Source: Sialis fuliginosa (taxonomy: Eukaryota > Arthropoda > Insecta > Megaloptera > Sialidae). From it: DNA of 64,000 nucleotides. The notes below the pieces were generated by a model, which saw only the letters and a list, made by a program, of their open reading frames with translations, did not search any database and had not been told where the DNA came from. The DNA lies in the NCBI GenBank assembly GCA_961205875.1, contig OY540813.1, positions 4,311,001 through 4,375,000 on the forward strand, given 5' to 3'. This document shows, one piece after another, positions 10,761-22,960 of the stretch. Within the stretch, counting starts at the first letter, position 1. Each line of letters begins with the position of its first letter. The translations under genes and the position numbers were made by a program.

Positions 10761-11688
10761 AAATTTAATTTTTTCATAGAAATATTAACTTAAAGATAAA
10801 CAGATGAAAAATTTTTGTCTTACACTTTTATAAATATATTTTTCTTTATAAAATCAATTGGTATATAATTTCGATTGAGATTAATTTTGTATGCATGGTT
10901 AATTTTTGCTATTGTTTTATTAAACTGATTCAGTTCACCAAATTTGACATTTACTTTTTGGCATGGAAAGGTCATGGATAGTTAAATCGATAAATTCTAG
11001 AAAATGGGTCAACTGAAAAACAACGTTATATATATATGTGTGTTCTAAAATCTCTTTGGCGTCAGGAAAATTGTTTTCGTTTAATATTAATATGAAGTAA
11101 ATATGCATTCATATTAGTTTCTTATTATTACTAACAATAAGAGGATAATAGATATTATATTCTTAATAAAATGTTGTAAACATCTTTGAAAGCTTCTATA
11201 AAAAAAACTTTCTTACAATTTACCTTTTTTAAATATTTGTGTTAATTCTATAAAAACTTCAATAACTTTTTTATATTCAATACAAAAAATCATTCAGAAC
11301 TTGAAATTTATAGGAATCAAATAATTTTATATTGAAAATAAAGTTAAGAAGATAAAAGATTCATGAAATATTTATTGAAAAGTAAAATAAATTAAGTTTT
11401 TTTTATAATTTAAACAAAAATAAAACCAGGGTGTTCACTTTCTGGAAAATCAGAGATTTTTTTATCTCAGGGATTTAAAAAACCATGATGAGTACCTACT
11501 ATATAATATAATATTCTTGTATGGTTTTACTTTTTTCGATATTTCGAATCTCAATTAAAAAAAAATACTGTAATATTGTATTAATAATTATTTTATTAAA
11601 AAGACACTATAAATAATATTATTATTTAAAGTTTAATTATTCGAAAAATTTTGATTATTAAGGAATTTATTTTATGATTTCCATCTAT
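10761..11688. other. Unassigned very AT-rich DNA
   Basis: Contains TATATATATGTGTG near 11030 and many A/T runs. Nothing assignable. Confidence 0.5.
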
Positions 11689-12467
11689 AGTCTGTTTCAT
11701 TTAAGATTGCAATGGTGGGCGCTAGCCCACAGAATAAAGATAATAATAAATTGTTAAAATTGAGTATATGATATTAATTATTAGGTACAGTAATTATTTT
11801 CTTTTATGCCCTCTACATGTCGTTCCCATGACAACGTAATCCATAGTCGTCCGTATCTTTTTATGCAAGACTTAACTTCCAAGAACCCCGTTCTAATTTC
11901 ACAAAACCACAACTGACGTATCACGTAGAGAGGTTCACCCTTTTTACAATGGCAGTGGAAGCAAAACGACGACGACAATAGAAAAGAAAACGTTTCCATT
12001 GGCTTGTTGGCGTGCTCTGATGTACGACACTACTCCGTGAATGGGGTTCTCCCGTAAATCAGTGCTGCCAACCTTTCAGTTCTCGAATCGCCGCTGCATT
12101 TATGTACAACAGAAGCGATTCTTTTTGCCAAATAAATGTACTTTTTCATGTCAGATATCGACAGTTATTGGTAAATATGGTTGGCTGTTGTGAGTATTTT
12201 GTATCCATTTAGTTAGAAAATGCTTTCAGACAGAAGTTCTTTCAGTATCAATCGTGACTGGAAAAGATTGAAATCGAAGAAATATATTGAAATTGGTGAT
12301 TTTTATTAGAATTTCTAATTTAGTTCCTTATCTTTAAATCTTAAACTTCTTATACTAATGTTAAATTATTACATTTTATAAACAAATAGCGAAATATAAA
12401 AACAAAAAAATCTAAATATTCTTTATAAAGATTTACATGCTATCTAATTTCAAAGAGCACATGTTAA
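11689..12467. other. Solo MITE terminus and an unassigned region of moderate GC
   Basis: CTATAGTCTGTTTCATTTAA at 11689-11709, continuing to about 11745, matches the outer termini of the element at 2467-3037. From about 11795 to 12130 base composition is more balanced than the surroundings. A 72-codon minus-strand frame there has no protein-like pattern, and no RNA fold could be assigned. Confidence 0.4.
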
Positions 12468-12684
12468 GGATCTTGGCTTCTGGGTGTAAGCCGCGTCGAT
12501 TTGGCCGTGTTATCGGTCAACGTTTCGTCACACATTGCAGTGGACATCTTCAGAGCTCTTCTAAAAGTGATTTTTATGATATCCACTGCAATGTGTGACA
12601 AAACGTTGGTTGATAATACGACAAAACCGACGCGGCTTACATCCAGAAGCCAAGATCCATTTCAAAATCACCGCGGAAGCCTCA
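12468..12684. repeat. Hairpin repeat family A, longest copy
   Basis: Both arms are about 90 bases: GGATCTTGGCTTCTGGGTGT on the left, mirrored by CTTACATCCAGAAGCCAAGA on the right, meeting near a loop at 12560-12575. Each arm carries the ACTGCAATGTGTGAC-GAAAC type core, the left one read on the minus strand after CTGAAGAT. A tail CACCGCGGAAGCCTCA follows the right arm as in the other copies. Confidence 0.75.
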
Positions 12685-13368
12685 ATACTTATATAGCACA
12701 TGTTAAAACTGACATTTAAAAGCAATACTCGAATTAAATTTATATTTGTACTCACAACAGTATTTTAAAAATATATATGTATATATATACTGACTGTGAT
12801 CAGCATTATCGAAACAGAATTCAGGCAATCATTTATCAACGTAAACACAATCACATTCTAATCTAATAATGCTATAGTGTTTTGTTATGACCGCGAGATT
12901 AGAATGTTATGGGCTTGATTTTCAATCAACAGCGTTTGTCGTAAAAACAAGGGAAAATGCAATCGTAAAAGTGAATCTTAAGTACGTCAGTTTACGACCA
13001 ATCATCGCTGTAAGGAAAAGCCAATATAAACAGGGATTATTGGAAAATCTCGACGTTGAAGTTTTATGTTGTTTCATTTTGTATCAAAACAAAAGCTACA
13101 ATACCGACAAAAGGGCCGGAACAAAATATATTTAAATATCCTTACATTTTTGCACCTAATTCATTTTATTATTATTCTAATAGATGGTGCAGCAAAATAT
13201 TCATTAATTAATAATCCACTAGTGTATTCAATTTATTACTTTTACATATGTATATATGTATGACAATATATGTAGAATTTAAGAAAATGACCATTTTTAA
13301 TGAGAAATGTTGTAAAATAGTCCTATTGTTAAACAGAAATATGTAAAAGTATCATTGTTATCAAAAGA
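12685..13368. other. Unassigned DNA
   Basis: AT-rich with a TA-repeat near 12770-12790. An 82-codon open frame at 12887 is of more balanced composition but has no recognised domain, no splice context and no start context; probably chance. Confidence 0.4.
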
Positions 13369-13412
13369 TACCGATGAAGTCTGAAATATGACGAAACGTC
13401 TATAATAATAAA
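13369..13412 (+). repeat. Hammerhead-like core, degenerate
   Basis: CCGATGA, one spacer base, a 3-bp GTC/GAC stem with an 8-base loop, then GAAACGTC. One change from the CUGANGA consensus; flanking stem I is at most about 3 bp. Likely a relic of the kind of element seen better preserved at 24259-24303. Confidence 0.35.
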
Positions 13413-13522
13413 TAATGTTATATCACATATAACTATTTTATTGACATATAATGACCTAAAACCTGGAAGTCAAAATAAAAAAAATATGACAATATACTTC
13501 CCCCTCGTGGAAAAAAAATTAT

Positions 13523-14022
13523 AGGTACTAAAACTACTCTCGGCAATACTTCAGTATTGGACACTTGTTTAATTTAATATACTAAATTTGAACTATTTGT
13601 TCATATTTAATCACTACTGCCATTACCGAATTATAATCAGCTTAATTTGATGGCAATCGGCCAATAATTGTCAAAATGGTGGACATTTAAACTAATGATT
13701 AGTGTAATTTATGTATTGCATCAATTGTTTCAAACTTTACAATTCTTTATTATAACTTTTGTTTCGTAGTACTTATCATTTTGCAATCATTAGCAAGTGT
13801 CCATCACTGGGTATCCATACTGGTTTTACTTTATCCATTAATGGAGGAAAAACATAAGAAAATAAAAGGTTATATTTTTAAAAACAAACTATATTTGCGG
13901 ACTTTAGTAATTAAATTGATTTAATAAAGAGTTACTTGTTTTATTAGTATCATGAGTTCATTACAAAAAAAGAAGCTTAAGTATAACTTGCTCTTAGAGT
14001 CTAAGACTGGTGCCAGTACCTA
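13523..14022 (+). mobile_element. MITE family H (TIR AGGTACTGGCACCAGT), copy 1
   Basis: Ends GACTGGTGCCAGTACCT on the right; the left end is eroded. The interior shares CGGCCAATAATTGTCAAAAT, GTGGACATTTAAACTAAT, GTAGTACTTATCATTTTG and ACTATATTTGCGGACTT with copies at 14621-15163 (inverted), 32070-32638, 33136-33594 and 37670-38159 (inverted). Non-coding. Confidence 0.7.
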
Positions 14023-14620
14023 ATAAAATTATTATTTTTTGACAGTAATTTTTAATTTTAATAATACAAAATATATAGATAGATAATTATTTATAATTGA
14101 TTGTTTTTTTTACACAATCGATAGATAAGAAATAGACTGATAAATTGTGCTAAAAATATAAGGAACATTAGGTCTATCTCTTAATCTAGCCCTGTTACAT
14201 ACTCACATATTTACCCATACGTTAGTGGTCAGGTCTTTTATCGAGGCGTAAAATGCCTTTCTTTGATTCTTCTCTCGTTCTTTTGTTTGTGGATAATGTT
14301 TGTTAAAGCATTGAGTGGAAACGGGAAATTTAATTTAAATTTTGTTGAAATATTACAGAAATATGTAAATGTAACCAATTTATTTGGGGCTGCAGTTTTA
14401 AACGTGCTGGTTTCAAAATCTTTCGTATGCTTCACTTAGCGCAGTATTTATTAACCCCTGATGCAAAACGACGGTCTGTGTATATGTGTGTTTATCTGCC
14501 AGTGGCTTCGCAACTTTTAAACGGACGGTCGGATTTTTATACGATTTTTTAAACGATCTTTCGAATTTATAATATATAATATATACTTAATTCAAATTTA
14601 AAGTAAACCTGCGTCAAATA

Positions 14621-15163
14621 AGGTACTGACACCAGTTATGGCCGCTATAAGGGCAAGATTTACTGTTTTTCTGATTGACGGGTTTCTTTCTTATAATTCT
14701 CATGAAGTCATGTTACTAATCAAACAAGTAAATTTTTATTTAATCAATTTAATTACCAAAATGTGCAAATATAGTTTGTTTTTTAAATTATAGCCTGTTT
14801 TTCTCCAGTAATGGTTAAAGTAAAACCAGTAATGGGCACGCAGTTAATGATTACAAAATGATAAATACTACGACATAAAAGATATAAAATAAAGAATCGT
14901 CAAATTTCAAACAATGTAAAGCAGTTGCTATGATAATATAATAATTAATTAATAAATTATACTAATAATTAGTTTAAATGTCCACCATTTTGACATCTAT
15001 TGGCCGATTGTCATCAAATCACACTGTAAGACAGTTAAATGTATTTAGATTAATGTTCATAAATGATAGTAATCAAATATCAACAAATATTTCTAATTCA
15101 GTACATTTGATTTAAAAAAAATAGCCATTATTGGGGTCATATCCAAGACTGGTGCCAGTACCT
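14621..15163 (-). mobile_element. MITE family H, copy 2 (complete, inverted)
   Basis: Both termini are present: AGGTACTGACACCAGTTATG at the left and AAGACTGGTGCCAGTACCT at the right. Interior in reverse orientation relative to copy 1. Confidence 0.8.
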
Positions 15164-15273
15164 AATGTAATTTAAATTACAAAACAGCATTGTTAATTCG
15201 TAACATATATGCATGTGGTATGTCACAAGATAAATTACGTTGTCCAACAAAAGTCGATAGTATCTGACCGCTG

Positions 15274-15296
15274 TGACGTCACAAATGATGACGTCA
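15274..15296. promoter_or_regulatory. Two CRE-like palindromes
   Basis: TGACGTCA occurs twice, 15274-15281 and 15289-15296, seven bases apart. This octamer is the canonical binding site of CREB/ATF bZIP proteins. No nearby exon gives it an obvious target and the repeat-rich setting makes chance or transposon origin possible. Confidence 0.25.
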
Positions 15297-15650
15297 TGAC
15301 ACATACGCATTATTTCTGACCTGTTTGTTAATGTTATGTTATGATCTACAATGTAATAATTATATGGTATTGTTTAATGATTTATTTTTCCGTATTATCG
15401 GTTTTATATATTCAACATTTTGTAGAAGTTTTGACGTCAATGCTATATTTGTAGAAGGTTTTTGAATGAACAAAAACATTCATATATCATTGACAAAAAG
15501 TAAATAAATTTTTTTTATTTTGAATGAATTATGCATATAACATGTAAAATACTTTTTTGATCTAATTTTAATAACATAGATAAACATTTTAATGAAATAT
15601 TTAACTGTTTTGAAAAGTTCTTTTGAATTTTAAAATAATGTTGCAAATGT

Positions 15651-15795
15651 GCAGTGAATTTTGAAATAATTTTTGGCATATTATAATGTCAGTTTTGAGC
15701 AAAACTCATTCAATTATAATATGATTAAGCGAGTTTTGCTCAAAACTGGCATTACCATATGAAAGAATGCCAAAAAGTATTTTAAAATCCACTGT
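15651..15795. repeat. Long inverted repeat around TTTTGAGCAAAACTC
   Basis: Arms at about 15651-15707 and 15731-15795 mirror each other (CAGTTTTGAGCAAAACTC against GAGTTTTGCTCAAAACTG, and TTTTTGGCAT against ATGCCAAAAA). Spacer about 23 bases. Forms a strong hairpin; probably a hairpin MITE. Confidence 0.7.
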
Positions 15796-17855
15796 ATTTC
15801 GATTATTTTTTAAACGAACGAATTGTCCTCCATTTTGGTTTTAAATGTTATATAATCCATTTTGATTAAAGCTATTGATCTCATGAATAAACTATATATA
15901 AAGATATGTACCTTAACATATTTAATAATTCCATTATCAGATGAAATCTTAGACATGTTACTGGTATTTGATTTCTAATTAATTTTCCTACGCATGGAAT
16001 TGCCTAGTAACCACCCAAAACCATGACGCAGACACAGGTGCCAATGCATGGGCGTTCGCAGAAAATTTTCTGAGGGAAAACTTCTAGACAAATAATGTTA
16101 GAAAAATAAAAAAGTATTAATTTTTTTCACAATTATAGAATACAAATATTGCATCAAATTATTTGATCTCGGGGAAGGTGGAGGAGGGGGGGGCTGAATA
16201 TCGCATTCCCCCCCCTTAATGTGGCTCTCATTTTAGTTCATTATAATTGCCTTTGTAATATCAGATTTTTTATTATGGATTATTGAGAACTAATTCCAGA
16301 AAGTATTTGTCATCTTTAATCCTTAAAATTTTCAAACTTTCTCAAGAAGTATGTTATTTACAATTTTATAAACATTTTTGTTTATAATAATGGATGTTTA
16401 ATAGTAATTATTACGAATTACTTCCCCTGAATTAATTAGTAAGAAATACTTGTTTGGTTTCTAGTAAGAACCACAAACAAAAATACATTTTAGTTTATCA
16501 CTTTATGTAATTTTATGATTGTACTATTTTCTAGTGTACGAAATTCTCCAAAGTTAAAAGTGGAACATTAGTGTACAAAATGTAGAACGGATTTAAAGTG
16601 CTAGTGTACTTGCGTTGTTTTATTATTTTTACATTTTTTTTTATTCAAAAGCTTTATGATGAAATGGTACGTAATTACAAACAATTTTTGTTCTGTTTAA
16701 ATTTAAAAGTTAATAATTGAAAACAAGATAAACAACTGCCGGCCGAGCGAAGAATCTTCCCTCTCCCCACGACACTTCATCATAGTTCGCGCGAATTGCC
16801 GCGAATAATATGTTATTGTATGTATATTTCACATTATTTCCTAAACCAAAAGACCAAATTGGATTCTGTAAAGGGTAAATTATATCTACATTAAGTACTT
16901 ATGACGATGAAATAATTTATTTCGATAAGGATTAATGTTTTGCAGGTCATTAGTCCACGTAAACAAAACCCAAATATTTTAAATTAATTTTCTTTGTAAC
17001 ATAAAAGCAGTTATTGTGGCTTAAATATAAAAGTTAGACATATGGTGTCGCGGACTTTATTGTAGATCTTTTGATTCTACACAATTCTTTAATACATTAT
17101 TTTGTTCAATATTGAACGGTTTAGGTAGCGTATTGCAAATTCCGACTTGATTTAACGTAACAAAAAATATAGCCTATAACCTGGCCACAGAATGTATTTA
17201 TGAATTAAAAAAGAAACCACGTAAATCGAATAAGTGGTTCTCGAGTGATAAGCGCACTAACGGACAGACAGACAGACAGAAAGACGTTGAGCTTTATATA
17301 TTATTATATTAGGTTATCTATAATCTATATACATATGTATGTATAACCATATTCCGTTATATAATATTTTTAGACATATAATAATATTTGTATCATTCAG
17401 CGTGAGACAGACATATTGAATTGTATGAACGCAAAATGATCTTGTGTGGGTGGTGTGTCCCTTATGTTTGTTCATATTTGCGGTGCCCTACATTTTGACA
17501 GTTTATTTGACGAAGGATATGAACATCGTTCCATGTGTTTTCATGTAACGCCTCTAGGATCGTCTTATTTTTAAAGCTCCGATTCTCTGAATCTGTGATA
17601 AAAATGTGCACGACTTTGCAGAAAATACACATTTTAAACGTTCAGTCTGATATAGGTGCATTGTACATGATAGGATGTTGTAAAAATTGATTGTGTTAGT
17701 GGTTCCCTTTCGGCAGTTATCGGTGTATTGTGTGTTTGGGAAACGGTTATTTTTATTATTACATGGATTTATGTGTATATATGACTCGTTCAGAAGCCGA
17801 ATTGACTAACTTATTTTGTGTGGATTCCTTAAATTCCAAATATGAATAGATATCT
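15796..17855. other. Unassigned DNA with repeat traces
   Basis: 16173-16213 has G-rich and C-rich runs facing each other. 16735-16800 is a short GC-richer patch (GCCGGCCGAGCGAAGAATC). 16885-16940 is a copy of repeat family F. 17262-17286 is a GACA-rich tract at the end of a repeat that closes with TATATTATTATATTAGG. No gene recognised. Confidence 0.45.
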
Positions 17856-18240
17856 ACTTATTGCTTCCTCGTAATACGTATCAAAGATACGAGATGCTTT
17901 GTGATCGTTTTAGAATGAGACAAAAAAATTGTTCTCCGATTTCAAAATTTTAAATTGATTTTTCCGGTTAAGGTCAAGACAAGCACTTTTCGTTCCGTGT
18001 CTGTCTGTCTGTCTGTCTGTGTGTGTCTGTCCCCTGAGTCCTTGTCACACTCATAACTCATGAACTACTGAACCGATATTAATGAAACTTGGTTAGATGG
18101 TTGAGTCTGGTTTAAGAACGGTTCCATTTCAAAATTATCAAAATCGTGTGTAAGGGGGAAGGGTGACATCCCAAAATATTTATTTTTTCAAGATATCTTT
18201 AGAACGACATATGTTACGTGAAAATTTTATATAATCTTTT
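17856..18240 (+). repeat. Dispersed repeat family E, copy 2
   Basis: Colinear with 5640-5970 and with an extra GTCT/GTGT microsatellite at about 17999-18030. Its longer form suggests copy 1 lost the central tract. Confidence 0.65.
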
Positions 18241-18469
18241 TTGTAGAGCATTAAATTTCCTATAATATAGGTCTACAACGTTTGTTGTAAAATATTCCCT
18301 TACAAAGATTTTTCTCAATTTGATATTTACTTTGACATATTAAATGTCGTTTTAACATCTAGTGAACAAGTGCAAAACTAAAAACGTTTTAGAGACTATA
18401 TCATAACAGAAATAAGTATTTTTTATCTGTATTATTTACCTAACCTAACTTGATGGTGTTTTTACTAAC

Positions 18470-18680
18470 CAAAATTCGAAGCGTATATAAATAAATTATA
18501 CCTTGTTAAGTCACTGATCTATAATATATTTAAAAATTAGGTCAGAAGAGTAAATAACATAACCTAACCTAACCTAACCTAACCAAAATTCGAAGCGTAT
18601 ACATATAAATAAATAATACCTTGTTACGTCACTGATCTATAATATATTTAAAAATTAGGTCAGAAGAGTAAATAACATGA
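18470..18680 (+). repeat. Direct duplication flanking a CCTAA tract
   Basis: A block of about 105 bases starting CCAAAATTCGAAGCGTATA and ending GTCAGAAGAGTAAATAACAT appears twice (18470-18560 and 18583-18678) with only a few differences. Between them lies 18561-18584, four to five units of CCTAA, the reverse of the insect telomere unit TTAGG. Confidence 0.8.
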
Positions 18681-19295
18681 CCTGTATCGATTTATTTTTT
18701 GCCAATCTTTTTCTTGATATTTATCACGGACATATTATATCCCCTGTTCAGAGTATTGCTACAAATTGATGAATTTTCAGTGGGCCGACGTATACATGAT
18801 TAATGAAATGCTTAGTTACTTTGCCACATCAGTTGATACTCCATCAATCACGTGGTCGCCGTGTCGTCCAATGAAACAATCGCTTTGTTAAATCACAGCC
18901 ATCTGTATCTATTGTACAGAATATATTGTTTGTTTATATCTTATCTTCTGTATTGTTAAAATTTTAAAATCATTGGTTAATTTTAATAAAATTTTCCTTT
19001 TTTGCTATTTTGTCATGTATAAAGCTTTTTAATATTAAGCATTAAAAGCATAGTTTCTCTTGGATATTAAATATCAATTTGTTTAAGTTATATTTCTTTA
19101 GAAATTTTAATAATGCAACGAATACAGATTTCTGTTATGATAGTTAATAAAACAGGTTTTTAAAGTTTTTGTTTTGTATTTGCTCGCTAGATGTCACTAC
19201 TAGACTCAGTAATTATTTTTCAATCACGCCAAAGAAGTATAACTTCTAACGCGTGTACATAAGTACACACACACACTTTTTTGTATATATATTTA
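18681..19295. other. Unassigned DNA
   Basis: Includes an inverted copy (19112-19200) of the CATAACAGAAATCTGTATT repeat segment. Otherwise AT-rich and featureless. Confidence 0.45.
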
Positions 19296-19556
19296 AGGTG
19301 TGTCAAAAAAAAGCAATATTTTTTTTCTTTTTTCACATTATGAAATAAGTTAGTTAATTACCTAAAACAGGATTACCCTGTCCTTAAAAAAATTTCAACA
19401 GTTAACATAAATCAGTAATACCTACTTCAGTACCAAAGAATCGTTTCCCCATGTTATTTAAATGGGAAACGGGACCCCCCTTTGCGGCACCTCTTAAAAT
19501 TGAATTTATTTAGATCGTAAACTAAGTTATTTCGTAATGTTTTTTTGACACACCCT
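19296..19556. mobile_element. 260-bp inverted-terminal element, AGGTGTGTCAAAAAAA ends
   Basis: AGGTGTGTCAAAAAAAAGC at the left and TTTTTTTGACACACCCT at the right. The interior has a GC-rich stretch (CGGGACCCCCCTTTGCGGCA) near 19470. TIRs of this form are typical of Tc1/mariner-type miniature elements; a TA target site fits loosely. Confidence 0.65.
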
Positions 19557-20383
19557 AATATACATATGTCAAAAAATATAAGGTATCTTTTTTTTTTTTT
19601 TAAATGTAAATATACTGAACCTAATTCTTCAAAATTTACATTTCTATATTTTTTTTAATCACGACCTCGAATGAACCACATTTCAAATTGTCAAAACTTC
19701 ACATAACATTTGAATAGTACATGATATCAGTATTTGCATATAATTATCATACAAGCTACTTGAGATGTTAAACAAATCAAAATATCTATAAATGACGTGT
19801 GTTAAGCCAACTTAAATTGACACTAATTGATAGAGAACATGGGGAATATATTATATGCATTGAATTAATTAACAAATTTTCATAAATATTCTTCAGTGTG
19901 CGTATTTTATCTTTGGTAAAATAAATCTACAGCTGGAAACTTTGTATTTGATTTGACCTTGTAGTATTTTAAAATTAGGTTATCGTTTATGCGTAATTGA
20001 AGACATTGATTCATTGTGTTGATTCTCTTAAAAATATTTATGTGGTTTTTTATGTTTGTTGATAAATTGTATACACGTTTAATTTAATTTATTCTTTAGG
20101 GACCATCACGCAAATTTCATGGTTTTTTACCCCTCCCTCCCCATCGGTCTTTATTATTAGTACCTTCCCACACAAATTTCGAAACAATAATTATGTACTC
20201 AAATTCAGCGAAAAAACAATGAAATAAATATTAATTTTATTTTTATGAAATTTTTCCAAAAACTTCACCGATCTCCAGTTATTAACAATATATTAATTTT
20301 TGCTTTTAGAATTCCTATAAAATTCATTCTTTTGATTTTTTAGATGTGACGTCACAAAGCTTGTGACCCCTTACTAGGTCTTA
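19557..20383. other. Unassigned AT-rich DNA
   Basis: No gene or repeat end recognised. Confidence 0.5.
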
Positions 20384-20640
20384 CCCGCGACTTCGTCTGT
20401 GTGGTAATACAGATTTCTGTTGTGTTAATCGATAAAACAGGTTGTTACTTTTTTACGTCAAAACACACCCATCTTTTATCTAATAAATTTTCGGAATATA
20501 AAGTAGCATATGTTCTTTCTCTGGATGCAAGCTATCTCTCTGCCTAATTTCATTAAGATCGGTTCAGCCGTTTAACCGTGAAAAGGTAACAAACGGACAG
20601 AGTTACTTTTGCATTTATAATTTAGTTTGGATTAAGTTTG
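20384..20640 (-). mobile_element. Helitron-like element (Lep1-type), minus orientation
   Basis: Read in reverse: TACCCGCGACTTCGTCTGTG is the hairpin end, followed by CTAATAAATTTTCGGAATAT, GATGCAAGCTATCTCTCTGC and GATCGGTTCAGCCGTTTAAC. Carries the CAGATTTCTGTTGTG insert seen in other copies. Confidence 0.7.
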
Positions 20641-20673
20641 TCTCAATTTTTAAATTGCAAGATTTAAAACCAT

Positions 20674-20695
20674 GGGGTGGGGGAGGGGGTAGGGG
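20674..20695 (+). other. G-quadruplex-prone G tract
   Basis: Four runs of four to five G separated by T, A and TA within 22 bases, followed some 35 bases later by a matching C-rich stretch (20730-20747). By sequence alone it satisfies the G4 pattern with very short loops. The similar tract at 26822-26840 is less regular. Confidence 0.6.
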
Positions 20696-21159
20696 TCGGA
20701 TAATCAAGATAGAAAATTACCCTTCCCCCTCCCCTGGGTGCGATATTGCATATTATGATAGTACCTACATTGTTTCTAAGTATTGCACAAACAAAAATGT
20801 GTTTTTCTTACAATGCACGTGGTTTATTTCAATTAGCATTAATTCGACATAGCTTTACACATGGCAGTTATAATTGTTTTGATTAGTTTAATATATGAGA
20901 TAACAGTTTGTAAATAACAGGTAGTAAGAATATGTGTATTATGTTCATTTATGTTAATCGAATTAGTAATAGACGTAGGAAGTTGTAAGAGATCTTCAAG
21001 GATAAATACAGAAACAAAACATTCTTTGTATCTACAGGATGTACAGAATTTACGTTACTTAAGTCAGTTTACTCTTTATTATTAATTGTTAATTAATGTA
21101 CTGTCTAGAGACTAGGGATACAAGAAGTAGGATGTTGCTAATAAGCCGATCATAGCAAG

Positions 21160-21345
21160 TTTGAACGAACATGGCAGCCGGTTTTGAAAGAATTTCGTTT
21201 TTAAGCAGATTTACAAACATTTTAATAAATAATTATTTTGTTAATTTTTCATATTAACTAATTTTACAATTTTTATATTTTTAATCATAGTAGGTTTTAA
21301 CGAACATAGTGGCCGGGTTTGAAAAAAAATTAAAGCAGATTTACT
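21160..21345 (+). repeat. Degenerate direct repeat pair
   Basis: GCAAGTTTGAACGAACATGG and GTAGGTTTTAACGAACATAG, each followed by a CCGGTTTTGAAA-like and a GCAGATTTAC motif, recur about 130 bases apart. An old tandem duplication. Confidence 0.55.
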
Positions 21346-21415
21346 TATTTGTTTCAATTTCATTTATTAAATTATAACAGATATTAAGCCAAGGTTTCAT
21401 TAATTCAAATAATAT

Positions 21416-21560
21416 GGATCTTGGCTTCTGAGTGTAAATCGCGACAATTATGTCATGTAATTGGCCTTTTAGAATAACCCTGAAATATTCCACTGCAATG
21501 TGTGACGAAACGTTGCTTGATAACTCGACCAAATTGACGCAACGTACACCCAGAAACCAA
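21416..21560. repeat. Hairpin repeat family A, diverged copy
   Basis: GGATCTTGGCTTCTGAGTGT on the left and TACACCCAGAAACCAATATC on the right, with ACTGCAATGTGTGACGAAAC between. Confidence 0.65.
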
Positions 21561-22850
21561 TATCAATATCCAGATAAACTCAAATAATATGTACTCAACA
21601 AAAAGCTATAGCCCGGTAAGCATGCAAAACATGCCTATACATGGATTTGGGTGATTATTTTTTTGGAAGTCGCATTCTATTTAACTTTCAACCTGACCAA
21701 ATATTTACTTCCAAAAATTTATAGTTTAAAAAAAAAATTATTTTCAAACAATACAATAATAATGTTAAGTGACTTTGTGTTCGCCTGTATACAAACGCAC
21801 ATGTTTAAATCCCTTGTTAGTCTATTTAATGTGTGTTTGTATTTTCAGCATATACGTGAATTGTAGCGTATCCTTGACTTGAATAGATATTTTTGCAGGA
21901 AAAGATCTTGTAAATAGACCAATAAGGAAAATGTGAGAAATTCAAATATTATTATTTATTTCATTGCTGTTTTAGAGGTTGTCCCAATCAGCGAAAATTA
22001 GTTGTTTTTTTGTTATTGCGTGTTGCTTTTTGCAAATTCGTTACGTCATAAATGAAAAAAAAATGTATATTGACCAATGTTTGAAATTAAATATAATTTT
22101 TTAATGAGTATACTCGTACAGTTAGAACAGGGGTCACCAACCATTTTATTAAAAGAGCCACATATAAAATATTGAAATGTCGTTATCAGAGCGTCCCCCC
22201 TCTAATTTCTAAACTAACAATTCAAAAAATCTGGAAAAAATGCAAAATGTAGCTTTTAATTAATATTTTCAATGAAAATTATAACGAACACTGTAACAAA
22301 AAAAGTTTATGAAAAATTTTGAAATAACTCTTTTTTATAAATTCTAGTGAGAATGACTACTGAACCCTATCATGTGCGTGTCCAAGACAGACAGGCACAG
22401 TGTACCTTTTTCCGATTTCGATACGGGACATTAAAAATAACATAAAGTAAAAAATATATCAAAAGTTTTAGAACTTCTGGTTCACGCCAACGATACCAAG
22501 TAACTGTTTCTCAAACGATTTATTTTACAAATTTATTTAAATCTGTGTAATTCCTGGCTGATTTTATGCGTATTTTGCAAGGAAGTCCTTGATCGAAAAA
22601 CAAATATTATTTGGATAAACCATGAAATTCAGTAATTTTTTTTCTTACGGAATTCGATATACTTTGGTATGCATAACGTAATTCTTGATTTTTATCGTAG
22701 AATGAAAATTAGAATTCAGCAATAATAAACGTTCTATTTCCTTATTATTGTATTAAATTATTGCAAAATTAGTTTTATCTTGTTCTAATATTAACGTATT
22801 ATTTACTTTAATATTTAATTATAATTATTAATAATATTTGTATACTGCAC
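21561..22850. other. Unassigned DNA with a hAT-like terminus
   Basis: At 22138 CAGGGGTCACCAACCATTTT, followed by AAAGAGCCACAT, resembles the end of hAT/Charlie-type elements, but no matching opposite end was found. 22290-22400 is an inverted relative of the repeat at 4550-4640. The rest is AT-rich. Confidence 0.4.
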
Positions 22851-22960
22851 TAAGATACTGGCACCAGTCTTGGATATGACCCCAGTAATGGCTATTTTTT
22901 AATTAAGTTAAATTTTTATTAAATATTTTTTCACGTAAAATCAGATCCTGAAAAAATATT
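22851..22960 (+). mobile_element. MITE family H, terminal fragment
   Basis: TAAGATACTGGCACCAGTCT, TGGATATGACCCCAGTAATG and GCTATTTTTTAATTAA match the first 60 bases of the copy at 33136. Similarity fades after that. 22961-23440 is unassigned AT-rich DNA. Confidence 0.6.

Noticed and set aside
12887-13135. 82-codon frame with fairly balanced composition
   Set aside because: No homology recognised, no splice signals and no neighbouring coding sequence; kept only as a note.
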